Assembly (NCBI RefSeq): GCF_000020785.1
Contig: NC_011126.1
Coordinates: 434,001-498,000, forward strand
Reading direction: 5' to 3'
Length of the DNA stretch: 64,000 bases
Source: Hydrogenobaculum sp. Y04AAS1
GTDB lineage: Bacteria > Aquificota > Aquificia > Aquificales > Aquificaceae
Shown here: piece after piece, positions 18,811 to 30,314 of the stretch
Position numbering within the stretch: position 1 is the first letter of the stretch
How the letters are laid out: every line of letters starts with the position of its first letter
The notes under the pieces: model-generated
The model's input: the letters and a program-made list of their open reading frames with translations, nothing else
Told to the model about the DNA's origin: nothing
Database searches by the model: none
Made by a program: the position numbers and the translations under genes

Positions 18811-20724
18811 ATGAAAATAGTATTTAACAATCAAGAATATGATCTGCAAGCAGGAATAGTTGGTATTGAGCTTTTAAAAGCTTTAAACTTAGATTCAAAA
18901 GATATTATAGGAATATCTATAGACGGTATCATCTACGATTTGCAAACACCAATATACCACGGTGGAACGTTAAAACCCATAACAAAACAAGACAAAGAAA
19001 GCCTCGACATATTAAGGCATTCTTTAGCACATATTATGGCACAAGCCCTAAAAGAAATATATGGAGATGAAAAAGTACATCTTGGAATAGGACCAACCAC
19101 TGAGGATGGTTTTTTCTACGACGTAGAAGTAGAAGGCCACCATATAGGCGAAGAAGATTTAAAGATCATAGAAAACAAAATGAAAGAAATAATAAAAAGA
19201 GGTTTAGATATTAAAAGAAAAGAACTTCCCAGAGAAGAGGCTTTGAAGTTTTTTGAAAATAAAAAAGAAGTTTATAAACTAGATATCATAAATTCCTTAC
19301 CAAGTGATGCTAAAATAAGCGTATACGAACAAGGAGAATTTGTGGATTTATGCAGAGGGCCACACATTCCAAACACAGCATTGGCTGGGGCTTTTAAGCT
19401 TAGTTCTATAGCTGGTGCTTATTGGAGAGCAGATGCATCAAAACCAATGCTACAAAGAATATATGGGATAGCCTTTTGGACGGAAAAAGAACTAGAAGAA
19501 AGACTAAAACTTTATGAAGAAGCCAAAAAAAGAGACCATAGAAGACTTGGGAAAGAACTTGAGCTTTTTACCATAGATGAACAAGTGGGTCCAGGGCTTA
19601 TAATTTGGCTTCCAAAAGGTGCCATACTACGACAGGTGGTAGAGGACTATCTTAAAGAAAAGCACAGAGCTTTAAATTATCAGTTTGTATATACACCTCA
19701 CGTAGGAAAGTCAACGCTTTGGGAAACAAGCGGACATCTTAGCTATTACAAAGAAAATATGTTTCCAGGGATGAAGATTGAAGAAGAGTCTTATTATGTA
19801 AAACCTATGAATTGTCCGTTTCATATGGCTATATACAAATCAAAAATAAGAAGCCATAAAGAGCTTCCTATCAAAATAGCAGAGCTCGGCACTGTCTATA
19901 GATATGAGATGTCAGGGGTTTTACATGGGCTGATGAGGGTAAGAGGTTTTACCCAAGATGATGCGCATATATTTTGTAAAGAAGAAGATGTTAAAAGCGT
20001 GATAAAAGAAACGCTTGAACTAGCTTTTGATGTGTTGAAAGATTTTGGCTTTTATGATTATCAGATATTCATATCCACAAAACCAAAAGATGCCATAGGT
20101 ACAGAAGAAAACTGGAAAATATCCGAAAGTGCTTTAAAAGAATCTTTGGAAGCCCTCGACAAAACATACGAAATAGATGAAGGTGGTGGTGCTTTTTACG
20201 GTCCTAAAATAGATATAAAAATAAAAGATGCTATAGGTAGATTCTGGCAGTGCTCTACCATACAGTTTGATTTTAATCTTCCGGAGCGTTTTGACCTTAC
20301 ATATGTAGGAGAAGACAACAAAAAACATAGACCATACATAATACATAGAGCCTTGCTTGGTTCTATAGAAAGATTTACAGGTGTTTTGATAGAGCATTAT
20401 GCAGGTCATTTACCAATCTGGCTTTCTCCTATACAAGCTGCTATAATACCTATAGCCGATAGACATTTAGACTATGCTAAAGAAGTTTTTGAGCTTTTAA
20501 AAGTCCAAAACATAAGAACATATATAGACGATAGACCAGAAAGAATGAATGCAAAAATAAGAGACAACGAGCTTCAAAAGATACCGATACTTTTAGTGGT
20601 TGGGGATAAAGAGGTGCAAGAAAAAACCTTTTCTGTTAGAAGTAAAAACGAAGAATTCCAAGGTGTTATGGGTATTTATGATTTTATAGAAAAACTCAAA
20701 ACGGCTATTCAAAACAAAAGATGA
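18811..20724 (+). CDS. thrS: Threonyl-tRNA synthetase
   Basis: A 637-residue class II synthetase with TGS domain (1-60), editing domain (RHSLAHIMAQAL, about 70-220), catalytic core (motif 2 around TVYRYEMSGVLHGLMRVRGF, zinc Cys in NCPFHMAIY) and C-terminal anticodon-binding domain (from about 535). All parts are present at normal length. It overlaps bioD by 4 bases. No T-box leader lies upstream, and the gap to ychF is 12 bases. Confidence 0.97.
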   Translation: MKIVFNNQEYDLQAGIVGIELLKALNLDSKDIIGISIDGIIYDLQTPIYHGGTLKPITKQDKESLDILRHSLAHIMAQALKEIYGDEKVHLGIGPTTEDGFFYDVEVEGHHIGEEDLKIIENKMKEIIKRGLDIKRKELPREEALKFFENKKEVYKLDIINSLPSDAKISVYEQGEFVDLCRGPHIPNTALAGAFKLSSIAGAYWRADASKPMLQRIYGIAFWTEKELEERLKLYEEAKKRDHRRLGKELELFTIDEQVGPGLIIWLPKGAILRQVVEDYLKEKHRALNYQFVYTPHVGKSTLWETSGHLSYYKENMFPGMKIEEESYYVKPMNCPFHMAIYKSKIRSHKELPIKIAELGTVYRYEMSGVLHGLMRVRGFTQDDAHIFCKEEDVKSVIKETLELAFDVLKDFGFYDYQIFISTKPKDAIGTEENWKISESALKESLEALDKTYEIDEGGGAFYGPKIDIKIKDAIGRFWQCSTIQFDFNLPERFDLTYVGEDNKKHRPYIIHRALLGSIERFTGVLIEHYAGHLPIWLSPIQAAIIPIADRHLDYAKEVFELLKVQNIRTYIDDRPERMNAKIRDNELQKIPILLVVGDKEVQEKTFSVRSKNEEFQGVMGIYDFIEKLKTAIQNKR

Positions 20725-21386
20725 TATTGTTTGTAAGCGCCACAGATACAGGTGTTGGTAAGACGTATATTAGCACCATTTTGGTGGAATACTTGAAAAA
20801 TAAAGGCATAAACGTTGATTATATAAAGCCTATAGAAACTGGTGTTGATGAAAAACCAGAAGATGCTTACAAAGTAAGTAGTATTTTAGGTAAACCATGG
20901 CAAGAAAGTGTAATATATATTTTCAAAAAACCAATGTCTCCTTACGCTTGCTCTTTAGATGAAGAAGTAGATATAGATGTCGATAGAATCATTAAAACAA
21001 TAAAAGAAAGAGAACAAAAAGCTAGCGTGCTTATAGTGGAAGGAGCAGGTGGTATTGCTGTGCCTATAAAGGTAAAACCGCTTATAGATTATGCATATTT
21101 AATTAAATCTTTACATGCGTTGCCTCTTGTTGTAGCAAGAGCTTATCTTGGGACGCTTAATCATAGCTTTTTAACTTATTTTTATCTTAAAAGCAAAGAT
21201 ATAAAACCTCTTGGGTTTGTTTTAAATGGTTTTGATTATGAAGAACCCTCACAATATTCAAATGCCTATATACTTCAAGATATGATAGAAGAGCATATTA
21301 ATATATGGAGGCTAGATAAAAATCCAGACGAAAATCAGAGAATTAACCTTGCAGAAAATATCTGGAAAAGTATTGCTAATTTTTAA
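20721..21386 (+). CDS. bioD: Dethiobiotin synthetase
   Basis: A 221-residue P-loop enzyme that closes the ureido ring of dethiobiotin from diaminopelargonate, CO2 and ATP. SATDTGVGKTYIST at residues 5-18 is the Walker A, YIKPIETG holds the substrate-binding Lys and VEGAGGIAVPI the Walker B region. The ATGA overlap with thrS implies coupling. With bioA and bioF in the window, three of the four core biotin genes are accounted for; bioB is not seen. Confidence 0.92.
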   Translation: MILFVSATDTGVGKTYISTILVEYLKNKGINVDYIKPIETGVDEKPEDAYKVSSILGKPWQESVIYIFKKPMSPYACSLDEEVDIDVDRIIKTIKEREQKASVLIVEGAGGIAVPIKVKPLIDYAYLIKSLHALPLVVARAYLGTLNHSFLTYFYLKSKDIKPLGFVLNGFDYEEPSQYSNAYILQDMIEEHINIWRLDKNPDENQRINLAENIWKSIANF

Positions 21387-21433
21387 TTTTATTTTAAATT
21401 TATATTTATCACTTCATTTTGGAGGTAAGTGTT

Positions 21434-23344
21434 TTGCAGACAGCTAAGAATATACTTATTTGGTTTTTAATTATAGGTTTTATGATAGTAGCTTTTAACT
21501 TGTTTGAGGAAAAAGGTTCATCCTCACCAAGTGCAACCCCTATGTCTTTAACAACATTGGTTGACATGGTAAAACAAAACAAAATAGGTGAGGCTGATAT
21601 CAAAGGCGACAAGATAATAGCTTATACCAAAGACGGCCAGAAAGTAGAAACCTATATTCCAAAAGGTTATACATCTATTATAGATGAAATGATAAAAGAT
21701 GGAGTAAAGGTAAAAGCTTCACCATCTAGCGGAGGAGATATATCCTCCAGTGGAAACTGGCTTGTATCAATGCTAATATCTTGGTTTCCGGTACTTTTGT
21801 TTGCTGGTATTTGGATTTTAATGATGAGACAAATGGGAAACGGTGGACCCACAAGAGCGTTCTCTTTTGGAAAATCTAAAGCGAAAGTGTATATAGAAGA
21901 AAAACCAAACGTAAAGCTAGACAATGTAGCTGGTATGGATGAAGTTAAAGAAGAAGTGGCTGAAGTTATAGAATATTTAAAAGACCCGGCAAGATTTAGA
22001 AAATTAGGTGGTAGACCTCCAAAGGGAATACTGTTTTATGGAGAACCAGGCGTTGGAAAGACACTTTTAGCTAAGGCTCTTGCAGGAGAAGCACACGTAC
22101 CTTTCATATCGGTATCTGGATCAGATTTTGTTGAGATGTTTGTAGGTGTAGGTGCCGCTAGAATGAGAGATACGTTTGAAACAGCTCGTAAAAATGCCCC
22201 TTGTATAGTATTTATAGATGAGATTGATGCGGTAGGAAGAAGCAGAGGGGCTATCAACCTAGGTGGTAACGACGAAAGAGAACAAACATTAAACCAGCTT
22301 CTGGTAGAAATGGATGGTTTTGACACTTCTGAAGGTATACTCATAATAGCAGCTACAAATAGACCAGATATTTTAGATCCAGCTCTTCTAAGACCAGGAA
22401 GGTTTGATAGACAAATATTTATTCCAAAGCCAGATGTAAAAGGAAGATACGAGATATTAAAAGTACACGCTAAAAATAAACCGCTTGCAAAGGATGTAGA
22501 TTTAGAGCTTATAGCAAGAGCAACGCCCGGATTTACAGGAGCTGACCTTGAGAACATATTAAACGAAGCAGCGCTTTTGGCAGCTAGAAAAAGAAAAGAT
22601 CTTATACATATGGAGGATTTGGAAGAAGCTATAGATAGAGTTATGATGGGGTTGGAAAGAAGAGGTATGGCCATATCGCCAAAAGAAAAAGAAAAAATAG
22701 CTGTTCATGAAGCAGGACACGCTTTAATGGGGCTTATGATGCCAGACGCAGATCCTCTTCACAAAGTTTCAATTATACCAAGAGGTATGGCTTTGGGAGT
22801 GACTACTCAGCTTCCAATAGACGATAAGCATATTTACGATAAAGCAGATCTTCTTTCAAGAATACATATACTTATGGGTGGAAGATGTGCGGAGGAAGTG
22901 TTTTACGGTAAGGATGGTATAACTACAGGAGCAGAAAATGACCTACAAAGGGCTACCGATTTAGCTTACCGTATAGTGGCTACTTGGGGAATGAGCGAGA
23001 ATGTAGGACCAATATCTGTAAGAAGAAATATCAATCCTTTCCTTGGGGGTTCTACAGTCACGGAAGGAAGCCCAGATCTTCTAAAAGAGATAGACAAAGA
23101 AGTGCAAAAACTCCTAGCATCTGCTTACGAAGAAACAAAAAGAGTTATAGCCGAGAACAAAGAAGCTTTAAGCAGTGTGGTAAAAAGGCTAATAGAAAAA
23201 GAAACCATAGATTGTAAAGAATTTGTGGAGATACTTAGTTTACATGGCGTTGAGGTAAAAAATGCTTGTAAACAAGAGGAATCTTTGGAGAAAAAAGAAA
23301 ATAATGTAGAGCCTAAAATTGATAAAAATGTTGTTAACGTATGA
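21434..23344 (+). CDS. ftsH: ATP-dependent zinc metalloprotease FtsH
   Basis: A 636-residue membrane AAA+ protease. Two membrane spans flank a short periplasmic domain (about residues 5-23 and 100-122). Walker A is [14 protein letters not shown], Walker [13 protein letters not shown] and the second region of homology [19 protein letters not shown]. The zinc motif HEAGH is near residue 423. The TTG at 21434 is chosen because GGAGG lies 8 bases upstream; the earlier TTG at 21419 overlaps that site. It degrades misassembled membrane proteins. The C-terminal tail is charged. Confidence 0.96.
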
Positions 23345-23375
23345 GAAAGCCACTGTTGACAATAAATTTCTCATA
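23340..23375 (+). promoter_or_regulatory. Inverted repeat around the leuC -35 (possible operator)
   Basis: TATGAGAAA (23340-23348) and TTTCTCATA (23367-23375) form a perfect 9-bp inverted repeat whose 18-base centre contains the -35 TTGACA. The left arm overlaps the ftsH stop codon. It could be an operator for leuC or a weak terminator for ftsH; no T-run follows, which favours the operator. Confidence 0.4.
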
Positions 23376-23384
23376 TTGTAAAAT
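23356..23384 (+). promoter_or_regulatory. Sigma-70-type promoter of leuC
   Basis: TTGACA (23356-23361), a 17-base spacer and TAAAAT (23379-23384). The start would be near 23391, giving a leader of about 20 bases with AGAGGTGA as the ribosome-binding site. Confidence 0.7.
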
Positions 23385-23412
23385 AGTTAGCTAGATTTTA
23401 AGAGGTGATTAT

Positions 23413-24687
23413 ATGGGACATACTATTACTGAAAAAATAATTGCAGATCATGCTGGGAAAAAGGAAGTGTTTCCTGGAGAGCTTGTTACTGCCAAAATAG
23501 ATTTGGCAATGGCCAACGATGTCACTGCTCCTTTATCCATAAAAACTTTAGAAAAATACGGCATAGAAAAAGTATTTGACAAGGATAAAATTGCGCTTGT
23601 CCTATCTCATTTTGTTCCAGCGAAAGATATAAAATCTGCAGAACAAGCTAAAATAGTAAGAGATTTTGCTAAAAAACACAATATAAAATGGTTTTTTGGG
23701 GAAGGCGAAGGTATAGAGCATACATTGTTGCCAGAAAACGGAATAGTTGTACCAGGTGATTTGGTAGTAGGAGCTGACTCTCATACTTGTACTTACGGAG
23801 GTATTGGAGCTTTTTCTACAGGTGTAGGAAGCACAGACTTAGCCTACGCTATGGCCACTGGCGAGATATGGTTAAAAGTGCCAGAATCGATGAAATTTAT
23901 ATTTTACGGAAAACTTAATAAGTGGGTTAGTGGTAAAGATTTGATACTTTATACGATAGGTCAAATAGGTGTTGATGGTGCGCTTTATAGAGCTATGGAG
24001 TTTGATGGAGAAGCCATAAGAAGCTTGGACGTATCACAAAGACTAACCATAGCAAATATGGCGATAGAGGCTGGCGGAAAGAGTGGTATCATATCTCCGG
24101 ACGAAAAAACTATAGAATATGTAGAAAAAAGAGCAAAAAAACCTTACAAGATATATCAAAGCGATAAAGATGCACATTATGTAGAAGTATACGAGTGGGA
24201 TGCTTCTTCTATAGAACCTATGGTGGCATGGCCTTATTTACCCTCAAATGTACATCCAGTCTCTGAATCTACCCACATAACTATAGATCAAGCTTTTATA
24301 GGTTCTTGTACAAATGGTCGTATTGAAGATTTAAGAATAGCAGCAAGCATATTAAAGGGTAAGAAGGTTCATCCTTACACGAGATGCGTTGTCATACCAG
24401 CTTCAAAAAATGTATACTTGCAAGCCCTCCATGAAGGTTTGGTAGATATATTTATAGAAGCGGGGTGTGCCGTCAGCACATCAACATGCGGTCCTTGTTT
24501 GGGCGGGCATATGGGAATACTCGCCAAAGGAGAAAGATGCATATCTACTTCCAATAGGAACTTTCCTGGTCGCATGGGCCATCCACAAAGCGAAGCTTAT
24601 TTGGCAAACCCGGCTGTAGTTGCTGCGAGTGCTGTTTTAGGTAGAATCGCTCATCCTGAAGAAGTAGCTTCTGAAGTATTAGTATAA
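23413..24687 (+). CDS. leuC: 3-isopropylmalate dehydratase large subunit
   Basis: A 424-residue aconitase-family large subunit for leucine synthesis. FIGSCTNGRIEDLR and TSTCGPCLGGHMGIL supply the three [4Fe-4S] cysteines, and NRNFPGRMG follows. The length and single polypeptide fit the archaeal/thermophile type of LeuC, which pairs with a separate small subunit LeuD not seen here. Homoaconitase cannot be fully excluded on sequence. A clear promoter lies upstream. Confidence 0.87.
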   Translation: MGHTITEKIIADHAGKKEVFPGELVTAKIDLAMANDVTAPLSIKTLEKYGIEKVFDKDKIALVLSHFVPAKDIKSAEQAKIVRDFAKKHNIKWFFGEGEGIEHTLLPENGIVVPGDLVVGADSHTCTYGGIGAFSTGVGSTDLAYAMATGEIWLKVPESMKFIFYGKLNKWVSGKDLILYTIGQIGVDGALYRAMEFDGEAIRSLDVSQRLTIANMAIEAGGKSGIISPDEKTIEYVEKRAKKPYKIYQSDKDAHYVEVYEWDASSIEPMVAWPYLPSNVHPVSESTHITIDQAFIGSCTNGRIEDLRIAASILKGKKVHPYTRCVVIPASKNVYLQALHEGLVDIFIEAGCAVSTSTCGPCLGGHMGILAKGERCISTSNRNFPGRMGHPQSEAYLANPAVVAASAVLGRIAHPEEVASEVLV

Positions 24688-24698
24688 AGGAGGTAAAT

Positions 24699-24920
24699 AT
24701 GGATTTTCTTAAAAGCCTAACAGTTAATCAAGGCTTAAGATTGTTATCGGGTAGTGTACTTCTTTTCGTTTTCTTATTTGGTATATTGGGTTCTGACGTA
24801 GGATTTCTTTGGAAACTTCTCATATTGTTTATGGCTATAAATCAAATACAATCTGCTTTTACAAATTGGTGTCCAGCCATTACAATGCTTAAAAATCTAG
24901 GGTTAAAAGAGGATTGTTAG
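24699..24920 (+). CDS. DUF2892-like small membrane protein
   Basis: A 73-residue protein with two membrane segments (about residues 14-33 and 37-53) and a final WCPAITMLKNLG. The start LTVNQGLRLLSGSVLL and the terminal Cys-Pro pattern are those of DUF2892, the YgaP-type membrane domain often tied to rhodanese or sulfur proteins. No rhodanese is present here. An AAGGAGG site precedes the ATG, and the stop codon overlaps the start of acpS. Confidence 0.7.
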   Translation: MDFLKSLTVNQGLRLLSGSVLLFVFLFGILGSDVGFLWKLLILFMAINQIQSAFTNWCPAITMLKNLGLKEDC

Positions 24921-25288
24921 GTATAGATATTATAAAAAATATAAGGATAGCTAAAGCCCTAGAAAGGTTTGGTTATCATTTTTTAAATAGGGTATATACA
25001 GAGTACGAAATAAATTTATGCAAAATGAACGTTGAGTGTCTATCTGGTAGATTTGCTGCAAAAGAAGCTTCTATAAAAGCTTTCTCATTTTTATCCATTA
25101 GACGTTTTAGTTTTAGAGATTTTGAGGTAGTAAAATCTAAAAACGGAATACCGGAGTTAAGGATTAAAGATGCCTATATAAACGATTTTCTAAAAGCTCA
25201 AAAATTAAAACCTTTTATATCCATATCTCATGAGAAGGAGTTTTCTGTAGCAGTTTGTTATATCACAAAAGAGGAGAGAATATGCTAA
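24914..25288 (+). CDS. acpS: Holo-[acyl-carrier-protein] synthase
   Basis: A 124-residue phosphopantetheinyl transferase that activates ACP. The N-terminal LGIDII supplies the metal-binding Asp and RFAAKEASIKAF the Glu/Lys motif. SISHEKEFSVAVC is the C-terminal strand. TTG at 24914 is the only start that keeps the conserved GIDI; a GAGG sits unusually close to it. It overlaps the upstream gene by 7 bases and lysA by 7 bases. Partner acpP is at 14432. Confidence 0.87.
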   Translation: MLGIDIIKNIRIAKALERFGYHFLNRVYTEYEINLCKMNVECLSGRFAAKEASIKAFSFLSIRRFSFRDFEVVKSKNGIPELRIKDAYINDFLKAQKLKPFISISHEKEFSVAVCYITKEERIC

Positions 25289-26544
25289 AAGATTACAACA
25301 AGTATTTAGATTACAAAGAAGATAAGTTATTTTTAGAAAATGTGGATTTAGAAGAGCTGGCTAAAGAATTTGGGACACCTCTTTATGTGTATTCGGCTTC
25401 TTACATAAAAGATAAAGCTAAAGCCTACAAAGAGGCGTTCAAAGATACCGATTTTCACTACGCTTTGAAGGCAAATGGAAATTTAAGCATTATAAAGCTT
25501 TTAAAAGATGAGGGTTTTGGGGCTGACATAGTTTCTGGTGGTGAGCTTAGAAAAGCTATAAAAGCCGGGATAGAGGCTTCTAAGATAGTTTATGCAGGTG
25601 TTGGTAAAACTATGGAAGAGTTAAAAGCTGCCGTTGAAGCCGAGATTAAAATGTTCAACGTAGAATCGTCGATAGAACTCGATATATTAAACGATATAGC
25701 AAAAAATCTTGGGAAAAAAGCCAACGTAGCAATAAGAGTAAATCCTGACGTAGACCCTAAAACCCATCCTTATATATCCACTGGTATGAAAAAAAGCAAA
25801 TTTGGAGTTGATATAAAAACTGCTTACAAAGAGTATCAGTATGCTAAAAGCCTAAAACACCTTAATGTAATAGGTATACACTGTCACATAGGTTCCCAGC
25901 TTTTGGATGTATCACCCTATATAGAAGCTTCTGAGAAAGTAAGAGAGCTTTACGACAAGCTTGTAAAAGATGGGTTTGATATTAAGTATATAGATATGGG
26001 AGGAGGCTTAGGTATAAAGTATAAACCCGAAGAGCAGGAACCACATCCTAAAGATTTAAAAGAAGCTTTGTATCCGGCTTTTAAAGATATAAAAGCAAGG
26101 CTTTGTTTAGAACCCGGCAGATCGATGGTAGGCAACGCTGGTATCTTGATAACAGAAGTGCAATTTTTAAAAGATAAAGGTCATAAACATTTTGTAATAG
26201 TAGATGCTGGCATGAATGACCTTATAAGGCCCTCCATATACGGGGCTTATCACCATATAGTCCCTACTCACAACAAATATAAAGAAGATTTTATTAAAAC
26301 TGATATAGTAGGACCAATATGTGAAACTGGAGACTTTTTAGCTCAAGACAGAGAAATACATAAAGTAGACAGAGGAGATTATCTTGCAGTATTAAGCGCC
26401 GGTGCTTACGGATTTTCTATGTCAAGCCATTATAATATAAGGCCAAGAGCGGCAGAAGTGCTTATAGAAAATGGGAAATATAGGCTTATAAGAAGCAGGG
26501 AAACTTACGATTATATAGATTACGATGAAGCTATTTTTTTATGA
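25282..26544 (+). CDS. lysA: Diaminopimelate decarboxylase
   Basis: A 420-residue fold-III PLP enzyme that makes lysine. HYALKANGN carries the PLP Lys, GIHCHIGSQLLD and MGGGLGI the phosphate-binding region, and CLEPGRSMVG, GPICETGD and the end of the barrel/C-domain are complete. The ATG at 25282 follows AGAGGAG; an in-frame start 27 bases upstream is inside acpS. It ends just before a promoter for the V4R gene. Confidence 0.95.
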   Translation: MLKDYNKYLDYKEDKLFLENVDLEELAKEFGTPLYVYSASYIKDKAKAYKEAFKDTDFHYALKANGNLSIIKLLKDEGFGADIVSGGELRKAIKAGIEASKIVYAGVGKTMEELKAAVEAEIKMFNVESSIELDILNDIAKNLGKKANVAIRVNPDVDPKTHPYISTGMKKSKFGVDIKTAYKEYQYAKSLKHLNVIGIHCHIGSQLLDVSPYIEASEKVRELYDKLVKDGFDIKYIDMGGGLGIKYKPEEQEPHPKDLKEALYPAFKDIKARLCLEPGRSMVGNAGILITEVQFLKDKGHKHFVIVDAGMNDLIRPSIYGAYHHIVPTHNKYKEDFIKTDIVGPICETGDFLAQDREIHKVDRGDYLAVLSAGAYGFSMSSHYNIRPRAAEVLIENGKYRLIRSRETYDYIDYDEAIFL

Positions 26545-26547
26545 TGT

Positions 26548-26553
26548 TATAAT
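26548..26553 (+). promoter_or_regulatory. -10 box of V4R gene
   Basis: TATAAT ends six bases before the GTG start at 26560, which fits a leaderless mRNA. Confidence 0.5.
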
Positions 26554-26559
26554 AGTAGG

Positions 26560-28327
<1,768 letters not shown>

Positions 28328-28381
28328 TCTCTAATGATTAAAACCCTTGACTTGCTTAAGATTTAAGTTATTATCTAATAC

Positions 28382-29752
28382 ATGGAAAAAAAATTAAAAA
28401 AACTTAAAGATGCTTTGGGCGATAAAATTAACGATTCTATAGTAGAAAGAAAACTCTACTCTTACGATGCTACTGCCATTCCAATAGAACATACTACGCC
28501 TATAGCTGTTGCTTTTCCTACATCTTCAGAAGATATAGAAATGATAGTAAAAATTTGCTATGAAGAAGATATACCCATGGTACCAAGAGGGGCAGGATCA
28601 GGTTTGACAGGCGGTGCTACACCGGTAGTAGACGGTTCTTTGGTTATATCCCTTGAAAAAATGAATAAATTTCATGTAGACGTAGGCAATACCACAGCTT
28701 ACGTGGAGCCAGGGGTTATTACATCGGAATTACAAGACTACGTGGAATCTCTAGGATTATTTTATCCACCAGATCCTTCTAGCTTTAAATATTCTACCAT
28801 AGGTGGCAACATAGCAGAAAATGCCGGTGGTCCAAGGTGTTTGAAGTATGGGGTCACAAGGGAATATGTGCTAGGGCTAGAAATGTATATAAAAGAAGGA
28901 AAGCTGTTAAAAACTGGAAACCCCATTATAAAAGATGTAGCAGGATATGATCTAACGAGGCTTGTAGTTGGTTCGGAAGGAACACTTGGTATAGTATCAA
29001 AAGCTATATTAAAATTGATACCAAAACCACCTTACAAATCAACCATAATGGGGATATTCAACAACATAGAAAATATAGGTAAATCTGTAACCAAAATATT
29101 AACGTCTGGTATATTACCTTGCGCATTGGAATTTATGGATAAAAATTCTATACAAGCTGTACAAAAATTCTATCCAGCCGGTATTCCAGAAGATGCCGAA
29201 GGAGTCTTATTAATAGAGCTTGACGGACAAAAAGAAAGTGTAGAAAAAGAAAAAATGGAGGTATCCAACATACTAAAGTCTTTAGGAGCAGGTGTTATAC
29301 CAGCCCAAAACCCTCAACACGAACAAAAACTTTGGAGTGCAAGAAAAAATATAGGTCCAGCCCTTGCTAACATCAAATCTGGTAAGATAAACGAGGATAT
29401 AGTTTTCCCACGGATATATCTATCTGAAGCTCTGCAAAAAATAAACAAAATAGCAAAAAAATATAACCTTACTATAGTAAATTTTGGACATATAGGAGAC
29501 GGTAATCTCCATGTAAACATACTTTACGATAAATTAAATAAAGATGAATTAGAAAGAGCAGAAAAGGCAGTAGATGAAGTGTTTGAGTTAGCTCTTAATT
29601 ATCAGGGTTCTATCACTGGCGAACACGGTGTTGGTCTTACTAAAAAGAAATTTTTAGAATGGCAGTTAAAAGACGTAGGTATTGAGCTTTTAAAAGCTAT
29701 AAAACAAAGTTTTGATCCAAAAAATTTATTTAACCCAGGTAAAGTTATTTAG
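28382..29752 (+). CDS. FAD-linked oxidase, GlcD-type
   Basis: A 456-residue flavoprotein with the PCMH FAD-binding fold (VPRGAGSGLTGGATPV near residue 72, STIGGNIAENAGGPRCLKYG near 140). The C-terminal domain has the NFGHIGDGNLHVNI metal/substrate motif and the GSITGEHGVGL end. Family members oxidise glycolate or D-lactate. No GlcE/GlcF partner is adjacent, so the substrate is open. TTGACT at 28347 is a likely -35. The 3' end overlaps the convergent cytochrome gene by 8 bases. Confidence 0.85.
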   Translation: MEKKLKKLKDALGDKINDSIVERKLYSYDATAIPIEHTTPIAVAFPTSSEDIEMIVKICYEEDIPMVPRGAGSGLTGGATPVVDGSLVISLEKMNKFHVDVGNTTAYVEPGVITSELQDYVESLGLFYPPDPSSFKYSTIGGNIAENAGGPRCLKYGVTREYVLGLEMYIKEGKLLKTGNPIIKDVAGYDLTRLVVGSEGTLGIVSKAILKLIPKPPYKSTIMGIFNNIENIGKSVTKILTSGILPCALEFMDKNSIQAVQKFYPAGIPEDAEGVLLIELDGQKESVEKEKMEVSNILKSLGAGVIPAQNPQHEQKLWSARKNIGPALANIKSGKINEDIVFPRIYLSEALQKINKIAKKYNLTIVNFGHIGDGNLHVNILYDKLNKDELERAEKAVDEVFELALNYQGSITGEHGVGLTKKKFLEWQLKDVGIELLKAIKQSFDPKNLFNPGKVI

Positions 29753-30272
29753 AAACTAATCTATGTAATAGCGCCATAAACGTATGACCTACCATATAAA
29801 CCCACATTGAATTTCCAAAAAAATCATGAATTTCCATAAAAAAATGAACGATTGGTTTTAAAGATGGATCCTTTAAAGAAAATGGAAAAAGAAAGTGCAT
29901 TATAACACCCACTACAAGCACTATGCTAACGTCTATTAAACCAAGCCCATGAACAAAACCGGGGAGCCCAGGTCTTGGTCCAGTTTCTGCTAGTTTAAAC
30001 TTTATAAGGTTTTTAAAATCATTACCCACTTCATCCCATCTATTATACGGGAAAAAGTGAGATTTTATAGAAGCATTCGTTAATATATATATCCATAGAA
30101 CTATTATAACACCAGCTAGAATAGGACCTATCGTTACATGAATGTTATATAGCAAATATGGAAGCCCTGGTTTCTTAGAGCTCATGAAAAGCGATAGCAA
30201 CAACTGCAATGCTATTAAAGGGGCGAAAGTCCAATGTAAAAATTTATAAGTATTTGACCAATCCCTATGCAT
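29745..30272 (-). CDS. Cytochrome b561-type membrane protein
   Basis: A 175-residue protein with four membrane segments (about 13-30, 44-67, 110-130 and 148-170). Candidate haem-ligand His residues occur in or near them: LHWTF, YNIHVTIG, HFFMEIHDFFG and MVGHTFMALLH. The length and topology fit the b561/Ni-hydrogenase cytochrome b family, which passes electrons to or from quinones. The partner dehydrogenase is not adjacent. A TATATT box ends six bases before the ATG. Confidence 0.75.
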   Translation of the reverse strand: MHRDWSNTYKFLHWTFAPLIALQLLLSLFMSSKKPGLPYLLYNIHVTIGPILAGVIIVLWIYILTNASIKSHFFPYNRWDEVGNDFKNLIKFKLAETGPRPGLPGFVHGLGLIDVSIVLVVGVIMHFLFPFSLKDPSLKPIVHFFMEIHDFFGNSMWVYMVGHTFMALLHRLVSK

Positions 30273-30278
30273 ACGTAA

Positions 30279-30284
30279 AATATA
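30279..30284 (-). promoter_or_regulatory. -10 box of cytochrome b gene
   Basis: TATATT on the minus strand ends six bases before the ATG; leaderless pattern. Confidence 0.45.
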
Positions 30285-30314
30285 CCATATAGTTGTGAAA
30301 AAAATATAAAATAG

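Noticed and set aside
22036-22674. 212-codon ORF antisense to ftsH
   Set aside because: It is a shadow of the AAA+ coding strand with low-complexity Ser/Ala/Ile composition and no ribosome site.
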